Under the pieces are notes generated by a model. The model saw only the letters and a program-made list of their open reading frames with translations, did no database searches and was not told where the DNA came from. From Dactylorhiza incarnata (lineage: Eukaryota; Streptophyta; Magnoliopsida; Asparagales; Orchidaceae), in contig JAWHQI010000305.1 of the NCBI GenBank assembly GCA_033032865.1, positions 2,793,501 to 2,857,500 on the forward strand: a stretch of DNA of 64,000 nt. The letters run 5' to 3'. This document shows positions 56,211-64,000 of this stretch, one piece after another (the first letter of the stretch is position 1; every line of letters begins with the position of its first letter). The translations under genes were made by a program, and so were the position numbers.

Positions 56211-56339
56211 GCAACGAGTGCGAGAGCATCATGTGACGAATAGGGAAATGAGAAGTCGCGCCCCAAAGGGGGAACTGGGTTCCGGTCGGGCGCTCCACAG
56301 GACCCCCTACAGGAGATGGGGGCGGTCTAGCCGCATCCG

Positions 56340-56560
56340 CACGGGGTGTGGCCGCACCCCAGGAGGGGTATGGTTAGGCCGCACCCCAAGAGGGGTGCGA
56401 CTTGGCCGCATCCCCATGGGGGTGTGACCTGGCCGCGCCCCAAGAGGGGTGCGGCTGGGCCGCACCCCCTAGAGGGGTGCGACGGCTTGGCCGCACCCCA
56501 GGAGGGGTGTGGCGAGGCCGCACCCCAAGAGGGGTGCGGTTAGGCCGCACCCCTTGAGAG
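56340..56560. repeat. Palindromic U3 minisatellite of LTR E
   Basis: About eight units are built on GGTGCGnnnnGGCCGCACC with CCAAGAGG, CCAGGAGG or CCTAGAGG spacers. Confidence 0.88.
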
Positions 56561-56878
56561 GCATTTGGCGCTACAGCGCGTGCTAGCGCGCGGTAGCGCC
56601 GTGCGGTACCACCATGCGCATCATGGCGGGGGTAGCGCGGTAGCACGCGTGGTAGTGTTTGCGGTTGCGCGCGACATTGCCGCGCGCAGTGCTGGCTCGC
56701 ACAGTTGAGTGCGGCGCGTTCTGCGCGCATCTTTGCATGGGCGTTTGGCTGTGGAGATGGTGAGTTTGGCCCACTTTCCCACTCATCCCTCATCACCTTA
56801 GTGGTGGAGTGGGGTTTATGAGTAACCGCTACCCAGCTTTGGACATATAGATGAGAGCCCATGTATGAATGCGTATCA

Positions 56879-57159
56879 TTAGCCCGCCAAACCTTCGTAG
56901 TCCGAATTTTTATACAGAGGAGTTCGGAGGTTTTGATCCTTCTGCCGCAGTTTCAATCATTGTCATCTTTGTGGCGCCTTGGGTAAGAATTGCCACTAAG
57001 GGATGAGTGTGCAGTTGCTTTTGTTTTCCCGTTCTTTCTGGAAGTCGTCGCTCAGTTCTAATTGTGGGAGAAACTTCTATCTCGTCCTGATCGGTTGCGA
57101 GCTTGTCGCCCATTGTTTGCATTGGAGATTGTGACGAGCTTGCTTTTTAGCGTTGATTC
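56879..57159. other. LTR-adjacent internal sequence, copy E
   Basis: The first 65 bp match 38280-38365 and can form an imperfect stem (AAACCTTCG with TTCGGAGGTTT). No coding capacity is evident. Confidence 0.5.
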
Positions 57160-57615
57160 CTGAGCGGCTTGGTGACTTTTTACGTAACAAAAGATAAGTT
57201 TGTGCGAGTCTGAGCTTGCGGCTTTTTTACATAGTAGAAGATATGTGTGCGCGAGTCTGAGCTCGAGGCTTACATAATAGAACGTAAGTTTGCGCGAGTC
57301 TGAGCTCGCGACTTTTTTACATAGTAGAAGATTAGTTTGCGCGAGTCTGAGCTCGCAGCTTTTTTACATAGTAGAAGATAAGTTTGCGCGAGTCTGAGCT
57401 CGCGGCTTTTTACATAATAGAAGATAGGTTTGCGGGGGTCTTAGCTCGAGGCTTTTTTACGTAATAGGAGATAAGTTTGCGTGAGTCTGAGCTCGCTGCT
57501 TTTTACATAATAGAAGATAGGTTTGCGTGAGTCTGAGCTCACGGCTTTTTTACGTAATAGAAGATAAGTTTGTGCGAGTCTGAGCTCGAGGCTTTTTACA
57601 TAATAAAAGATAGGT
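57160..57615. repeat. 46-bp tandem repeat, about ten copies
   Basis: The unit is TTTTACATAGTAGAAGATAA, then GTTTGCGCGAGTCTGAGCTC. Position and type fit a tandem-repeat UTR of the copy E element. Confidence 0.92.
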
Positions 57616-57746
57616 TTGGTCGGTGAAGAGCGTAGGTATTCAAACCGTGGACGAACGTAGGAGTGGAAGACACTTATGATGTCGAGACCTTACTACGGCG
57701 GAGAAGGAAGAACCTTCAATCGACGACAGTGAGAGATTGTTGTGAG

Positions 57747-57895
57747 CGCGCTGCCCGGAGGCAGTTGCTGTTCATTAGCCCACTGTCCGGAGGCAGTTGC
57801 TGTTCATTAGCGCACTGCCCGAAGGCAGGTGGTGTTCATTAGCGCACTGCCCAAAGGCAGGTGCTGTTCATTAGCGCACTGCCTGGAGGCAGGTG
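57747..57895. repeat. 32-bp tandem repeat, about five copies
   Basis: The unit GCGCACTGCCCGGAGGCAG followed by TTGCTGTTCATTA contains an inverted CTGCC/GGCAG pair. The last unit is cut by the LTR at 57896. Confidence 0.92.
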
Positions 57896-58610
57896 TGTTG
57901 GATCGGTAGGCGCCCTTAGAGGGGGGGGGGGGGTGAATTAGGGTTTTAAAACTTATATTATATTTTGAATAACTTTGAAAAGGCTTTGATTATTAAACTA
58001 GAGAAGATCAAGACAAATCAAATGAAGTAAAAGTAAAGACATGATTTTATTAACTTGAGAAGCATGATTACAAAACTTGATCTCTTATCGAAGCTAGAAA
58101 TCAAAGCGAATAGAAAGACTCTTTTTGTTTTCTATACCGACTCGTATCCCCATGAACCGGTTGGCTTTAGTCGATCCTTCCCCGGATACGGCCTCAAGCC
58201 GATCTAGCCAACCCTTCCCCGGATATGGCCTCAAGCACCCCCTAGACCTACTCCCGAGACCTAGTCGCCAACACGAGGCAAATTTCTGCCTTAAGTCCTA
58301 CCCAGACCTAGTCGCCAACACGAGGCGAATTTCACTAAACGATTACAGAAAAGATATGAAATGAAAAGATAATAATATAAATCTCCCTCTATGTGGATCT
58401 CTTGGATAAGTAGACGAAGACGCAGAGTATGATCGTAGTCGATGCGGTCTTTCGTCACGATGATGACGCGTGTTGAAATCTTCTCCACGGATCTCCTTTA
58501 GTCTTTATGGATTTGTGGGAGTATCTCTCTGGAACTTCCTCTCAATGCTGTGGCACGAAGCTCTGGAATTCTGGATCTCTAGAGAGTTATCAAGACGGAG
58601 CCAAGATGTC

Positions 58611-58620
58611 CTTTTTATAG
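58611..58620 (-). promoter_or_regulatory. TATA box of the SIRE-like LTR
   Basis: CTATAAAAAGGACATC on the minus strand, just below the GCTAGCGC palindromes. Confidence 0.7.
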
Positions 58621-58819
58621 ACATAGCGCTAGCGCCTGCGCTAGCGCTACCGCCGGCGCTATCCCATATTAGGACACATTCTGCGCGGCAAAATCTTCAA
58701 TCGGAGGAAACAATTCTCTCTTGCCTACTGTGCTCCTCGCTATCGCCTGCGCTATCGGATACCGCCTGGCGCTATCTCCTTCTATAAGTTCTCCCGGCAA
58801 TTGCGCTTAATCCAATATT

Positions 58820-58980
58820 TCGTCGAACAAGAATTCGTCGAACGCCGCTAAGAGTTTGTCGAACAAAAATTTCGTCGAACGAGAATTCGTCGAACGCCGC
58901 TAGGAGTTTGTCGAACGAAATTTTCGTCGAACACCGTTATGAGCATTTCGTCGAGCGCCGCTAACAGTTCGTCGAACGGC
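58820..58980. repeat. TTCGTCGAAC repeats in U3
   Basis: About nine copies of GTCGAAC, mostly within TTCGTCGAAC, recur every 10-25 bp. The motif is nearly palindromic. Confidence 0.85.
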
Positions 58981-59180
58981 AGCTAGCGCCTGCGCTAGTA
59001 CTACCGCCAGCGCTAGTAAGAGATATGGATTTGATGGCTCAACTTTGGGGGCAACCTTCTTATGTAATCCTTGAGTCATGTGGACTTTGTTATCCTGCAC
59101 ACTTAAACACACAAGATCAAATATACATAGGATTTGTTATTCTCAAACCTAGGAGATGCGGAAGACCATGTTCCAACAAA

Positions 59181-59190
59181 CTTCCCCTTT
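59181..59190 (-). other. Polypurine tract of the SIRE-like element
   Basis: The minus strand reads AAAGGGGAAG, two bases from the LTR start. Confidence 0.85.
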
Positions 59191-62100
59191 TGATAATAAC
59201 AAATCCATTAATAATAAATCAGAGCATTAATATATAAGCATGAAGAAATATACTTGTGTGTGTGTGTGTGTGAGTGATGACTTATGATAATTTTCGATTT
59301 TAGCATATAGAATTGCTCCCCCTAAATACATGCTCCCCCTAAGTGAATGCTCTCCTAATATGCAAGCTATCATCTTAATTAAGCATTATAGTTTTCGATT
59401 TTGATAGCAGATTATATTTATCATGTTAGTACTCCCCCTTTTGTTATTAGCAAAAACGGGTAAGGTGACACCACTTAAAAGTTGACAATAAGATAAAGGC
59501 ATGATCGAGCTTTTTAGAGAGAATGAAATGATAAGAAGTTTTAGAATAATTTTTATAGAGATAGATCATAGTTTTTAGCAATATAACATTTTCAAGTATT
59601 ATTATGTTGGTTCATCCCTTTTTATATAAGAGTTTTAAGCATAAAAAATGTAATGATTTCCAAGTAACTAAACTACCCAGACAATATGTCTACACCCCAG
59701 CCCCGTACTAAGTGACGGATGGGCATGAGGAGCTGCATAGATGCCGTAGGTTGGGGTGTTAGCCCCATATGCAAACACTAGACAAAAACTTAACCTAGCA
59801 CTCTTTCCCCCCAGTGCCTCGCAAGGCCCCACTGGAACCCTCCCCGGTTAAGGACAAGACATAACTAGAGATAAAGGTTATCTAATGTCTACAACCCTAC
59901 GCCCCTACTATGGTGAGAAATGAAGTCATGGATAATAATTATTGGAAACATTTAAGTATTTTAATTCTAATGACATAGCCTATGGATTTATATTTTTATT
60001 TGAATTTATGAAAACACTCACATAGCTATTTTGAAGTCCATTAATAAATCAGAGTTTTTAGCGTAATAATATTTTCATAGAAATAAATCAGAGTTTTATA
60101 GCAAAGAAAAATCCATGTTAAAAGCAACCAATATAGAGTTTACCAAGCAAGTCTACAACTTGTTGCAAGAAAGGAATTTGAATATTCAAGTGATGATGCA
60201 CCCAAAATGAAAGACTTTAAATAAGCATGAAAGCGCAAGATAAAACAATTATATGGTGATGATGCGGAAGACTTATAGAAATACAAGAAATATCTTATTG
60301 TAATTAATGATGATCCATAAAAAGATATATGAGTTAAATTTCAAAAAGAAGATGTTTTTGTAAATCATTTTTCAATTAAACTCTTTAAGTTTGACAATAA
60401 AGTAACCAAACATGAAATAATGTTATCAAAAAGAGATTACTACAATGTTACTTTAATTTACAATTTCAAAACATACCAAACATTGTAGAAAGCATGCTAG
60501 GTTATCTAGTGCATTTCATAAATAAAGAGTAGTATATAATTTGCAATAGGATCCAATCCTCATGAGAAGGAGTGTTATGAAAGATAATGATGTGCACATA
60601 AGTGTATTTTTGAGTAGAGTAAACAAATGTTTTAATAAAAAATACAAGAAATATGTCAAGTAAAGAGCACAATAAAACACAAATAATTTTACTTTCACAA
60701 ACTTCAATGCACAAAAAAATGTACAACTACCAAGATGCTTTGCACACACAATGCTCATTAAGACTTATCAGAGTGCAAAGTAGTGCTTGGGGGATCACAT
60801 ATTTTATTTTATTTTAATATTGAAACTAGTGATCCGGTGTACTTAAGAGTAAGTGGTTTTTATTTTGAAAGAAAGATATGGTTTGCACAAGATACTTTAC
60901 TATTCTTTCCAAGGTGCTCAACCTCACAACGCTTATTAAGACTTATCAGGAGGTTCAAGTAGTGTTTGGTGGAGTTATCTTTGTCACTTTATTTTATGAT
61001 TTTTGTTTTGTACAAAGTTCTCCGAATACACTTGTTTTGCAAACCAATATAATTTATGAAAAAAACATAACCACTTTTCTTAACTTTTAAAAGTGCAAAT
61101 AAAGGAGTGTAGGTAATATACTTGTGCAATTTTAATGCATTGTACTAATACACAACATACACAAGCATTCTTAGATTAAACACATATGTAGACAATGCCA
61201 AAATAAGTGAGTGAATAAAGATCATTATCAAACATAAAACATTTACTCATACTTAGAGGTATGCTAAGCTTTGTTCAACGCAACTTTTATAAGACAATTG
61301 ATGCACATATTACTAGATATATCCAAGCACGATAAAAAACAATGTTCAAAGTAGTTTGAAAAGATAAATTGCAACATGATAGAAGTTCTAAATGATGGGT
61401 TAAATCATGCTTGATTTTCAATGAAGTCCATACAGTATTTTTGATATTTTTGAGAAATAATTTTAATTTAAAGTTTGAACTCATAAGATTGATCTTGGAC
61501 TTCCTGAGGACTACCTTGTGAGGGGTTCGCCCGGTACTAGGTGATGTGATGGGATGATAGCCCAAATCACCCTTTCGCAAGATACATGTAAGTAGAAAAT
61601 GTAATTTCAAAAAAAAAAAACTTGTTTATACTTGTTTTTGTTTTGTATTTTTGTATTTGATTTTTGCATATAAAAATCAAACAAATAACCAAAGAAAGAA
61701 AATATTTTTTGTAATTTGGCTTTTGTAATTTTGTATTTTAAATTTTCAAAATCAATTATAGGCATATATGCAAAAATGAGTAGTATATATAAAATAATAT
61801 ATTTATAGTGATTTTTCAGAAATTTAAAATTACAGAAAATCTGAGACTTGAGCTAGCGCCGGCGTTAGGTCCTAGCGTCTGCGTTAGCTCACAGAGAGTG
61901 CTTATTTTGATTGTATAGCCTTGATTTTCTTCGATTTTGCTTCCGATTTTTCTTAATTATGTTTTTGCAATATAAGGTCTGTCTAATGAAGTGATGAGAC
62001 GAGAAGAAATCGCAAAAAGTTGCGGAAGTTAAAATTAGTACATGAGTTTCATCTTCGTTAGAGTTTCATATTTATTAAACCTTAATTATTGAGTTTTGCA

Positions 62101-62434
62101 CAACATATGCATGAGTGAAATGTCATAAATAAGTGAAATAATATTCATGCAATTTTTCAATTCCGATTTAAACATGATTATGATTAAATATATTTGGGGT
62201 AATTGAAAATGACGCAAATATATTAACTACCTAAGCAAAACTTGCGTATTTTATAGATTTAGCCTAATACCCTTAAAATATCTTTTAAATCCATTATGAC
62301 ACTTATTTCATTTGGTCTTAATAATATCATATAACAAATTTAGTTTTTCAAATTTTATAAGACTTTTAGGAAATGGATTTAGAAGGATAGAAATAAAAAG
62401 GATAAGTAGATCACTTGAAAAATGACATGACTTT
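59191..62434 (-). other. Non-coding internal region of the SIRE-like element
   Basis: It is AT-rich with no retroviral domain in any frame. CTCCCCCT words near 59325-59445, a diverged duplication built on TTAAGACTTATCAG (60722-60800, 60886-61000), and a GCTAGCGCC-type motif (61850-61890) are present. A CCCCGGTTAAGGAC-containing block at 59690-59930 is GC-richer and unassigned. Confidence 0.55.
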
Positions 62435-62455
62435 TTATTCAATTTGATTTATTTA

Positions 62456-62786
62456 CTTGTGCTTCACCAATGCTCTGGATGCTGAATGAAGAAAGCATGG
62501 GTATGTGCACATAAATCAAAATGGATTCTTGGGTCTGCCCTCTCTGATGTCTTTGGCTTTGATTTGAGGGCATGATTCCGCAGCAAACGCAACTGTATAG
62601 GGGGCCACTATTTCAGTGGTACTCTGTGAGCAGCCACTTTGTGCATTTATTGTCAAAGGTTAGGTCTTTCTCCTCTGAGAGAAGCCACTTTGTGCATAGT
62701 GCCAAAGGTTAGGTCTGTTTCCGATCTTCCCCCGCCCATACCCCCAATGATTGGGGACTATATGGGTTCTGTTGTTGTTGTTGTTG
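62456..62786 (+). mobile_element. SINE with TTG tail and 21-bp target duplication
   Basis: The 21-bp flanks starting TTATTCAATTTGATT are identical at 62435-62455 and 62787-62807. The element ends in five or six TTG units after a block GGTTAGGTCTGTTTCCG and a GATTGGGGACTATATGGG stretch, like the TS-type SINE tails known in dicots. Part of the body is duplicated: AGCCACTTTGTGCAT and AAAGGTTAGGTCT appear twice (62635-62675, 62682-62717). A tRNA-like head with clear A and B boxes was not recognised. It inserted into the SIRE-like element. Confidence 0.85.
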
Positions 62787-62981
62787 TTATTCAATTTGAT
62801 TTATTTATGAATTTTGGTTTAATATGAGAAAGTCATATCACAAGTCATATAAAGTGATCATATCATGATAGTTCAACAAAAATAAAAACGAAAAAAACAG
62901 AAAGGAAATTAAGTACATCATGAAGTAGAGAATTGATATTTTATTTTTAATTGATTTCTATTTCATGCAAATAATTGGATA

Positions 62982-64000
62982 CTAATGAATGAGAGATTTA
63001 GTTATCCAAAGAGGACCGGGTGTGACGGTTCCTTTGGGTACCCAAATACATCGTGTTTGCTTTTGGGGAGATGGAAGTGAATGAGCCCTTTTGAGTGGAG
63101 TTTGTGTTTCATCTTTAATTTTGGGTCTCCATTCAAACCTTGGTTTAATATTATTCTTATATGTCAAATTTTCATGCTGATTTTGTAAAACATTGTTTAT
63201 AGGAAATTTGTGAACATTTAATTTTATGTTGGGAGAAACATGATTTTGTAAGTAATAATGATTTGGAATTTCATTTTCAGGCATTTGATATTTTTTATTT
63301 CTTTTGTTAGGCTTAGACATATTATGAAAATTCAGATTTAACTTGCTTTTGGAATTTGCTTGAAATTGTTGATTTATGTGTTGAGAATTTTTCTTTATAA
63401 TTTCCTTAAGCAAGTTTACTTTAGTTTCCAATTCATAGTTCTTAACTTTAAGATTATGTCTTGCTTTATTATACGCTATTGTGCTATTTTTGAGAGTGGA
63501 TACGATAGACTCAATATGATTGTTGTATTTGTTTCTAAAGTCATCAAAAGTTTCATCCATCTCTTTAATTTCAATTTTATAACTTGTACACATAACACAA
63601 TCATTTTTCAAGGATGAATTCTCTAAACATAATCTTTCATTTTGTTCTTTTATAAAAAGAAGTTCCTTTTCAAGTTCCTTGCATTTTTCTTTTAAATCAT
63701 CAAATTCCATACAAGGTGTAGTGTTTTCAATTAAGGAACCATGGATAGAACTAGATAAATTTGAATTTGATTTTTCATTAATTTTTGCCATTAAATTTTT
63801 ATTTTCTAAGCGCAAATGTTTATTAGCATTTTTTTATTTCTTAATTTTGCGCTTTGTAGTTTGAAGCATTTGTAATGTAGAAATAGAAGTACAGAAAATG
63901 GGATTTGATTTCCTTACATTGCTTTCGGGAGAGGCACGATTTGAGCATATCGTTTCTTTTACATGTTTTTGGCACTCCTCTTCCGAAGACAGTACTTCTT
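62982..64000 (-). pseudogene. gag: SIRE-like copia Gag, C-terminal part
   Basis: The minus-strand frame runs in from the right window edge. One TAA at about 63836 interrupts it; downstream 277 codons are open to 62982. The first part is a long coiled coil (DDLKEKCKELEKELLFIKEQ, then heptads through about residue 145), as in plant SIRE/Maximus gags. It is followed by an Asn/Lys-rich segment and the diagnostic WVPKGTVTPGPLW near the end, which in intact elements precedes protease. The frame then stops instead of continuing into pol. Gag would form particles, but this copy is truncated on pol and carries an internal stop. Confidence 0.82.

Larger units (their letters stand above)
55248..56878 (-). 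mobile_element. LTR copy E of the five-copy family (probable 3' LTR)
   Basis: It runs from TGTTGCGGGTCGC to GCGTATCA and is homologous to copies A and C along its length. The TATA box is mutated (minus strand CGATAAATGG near 55755-55765). A run of about fifteen GCGTTCTGAGCG-like motifs (56000-56200) and a palindromic minisatellite (56340-56560) occupy U3. The sequence continuing at 56879 is shared with copy C and holds tandem repeats, as in the 3' UTR of Tat-group elements. Confidence 0.8.
57896..59178 (-). repeat. 3' LTR of the SIRE-like element
   Basis: It has TG and CA ends on the minus strand (TGTTGGAACATGG to CGATCCAACA). A TATA box (CTATAAAAAG) lies at 58611-58620. U3 on its right contains repeated TTCGTCGAAC words (58820-58980) and GCTAGCGC motifs (58622-58650, 58985-59015). 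A G run lies at 57921-57931. Confidence 0.85.
57896..64000 (-). mobile_element. SIRE-like Ty1/copia element, 3' part in window
   Basis: The 3' LTR (57896-59178), polypurine tract (59181-59190), a long non-coding stretch and a gag region (62982-64000) lie in minus-strand order. Its right end is beyond the window. No protease, integrase or RT is seen between gag and the 3' LTR, so the copy appears to lack pol. It inserted into the tandem UTR of the copy E element. Confidence 0.8.

Overview
The window looks like a gene-poor stretch of a large flowering-plant nuclear genome. Nearly everything recognisable is a plant transposable element: Ty1/copia and Ty3/gypsy LTR retrotransposons with plant-type primer sites (TGGTATCAGAGC), non-autonomous Mutator, hAT and CACTA elements, a MuDR/FAR1-type transposase relic, a 3' fragment of an RTE-type LINE, and a SINE with a TTG tail. 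No host protein-coding gene, rRNA or tRNA gene was found. The species cannot be named from the sequence.

Layout. 1-4760: a decayed minus-strand copia element whose LTR was split by a 3.2 kb non-coding LTR element (direct repeat CTGAG). 4764-9123: AT-rich DNA with a long-inverted-repeat element and two hAT-like MITEs. 9129-10733: a solo LTR (copy A) of a family present five times (A 9129, B 15301, C 36853, D 42064, E 55248). 10739-15300: AT-rich DNA with a Mutator-like MITE. 15301-23590: LTR copy B, whose minisatellite was split by a 5.8 kb Tat-like gypsy element (17014-22846, direct repeat CTCAT), which itself holds a decayed gypsy pol. 23600-26950: two arrays of palindromes around an AT-rich core, then GA and G tracts. 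26957-31777: a young, nearly complete copia element. 31783-36852: mostly AT-rich, with a CACTA MITE. 36853-43347: LTR copy C, a chimeric ORF, a decayed copia pol with its 3' LTR, and LTR copy D inside that LTR. 44315-50847: a non-coding element with two LTRs, built almost wholly of tandem repeats. 51330-53330: a MULE transposase relic. 55008-57895: LINE fragment, then LTR copy E with an adjoining tandem-repeat UTR. 57896-64000: the 3' LTR and part of a minus-strand SIRE-like copia element that keeps gag, shows no pol, and carries a SINE.

The most striking pattern is architectural. Several distinct LTR families here carry a private minisatellite in U3, on the upstream side of a recognisable TATA box. 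Many of the repeat units are palindromic. The Tat-like element and the non-coding element at 44315-50847 also share an unusual primer-binding site (TGGTGCGGTGAGCGTGGA), so one may have supplied proteins to the other. The long open frames inside these arrays are by-products of repetition, not genes.
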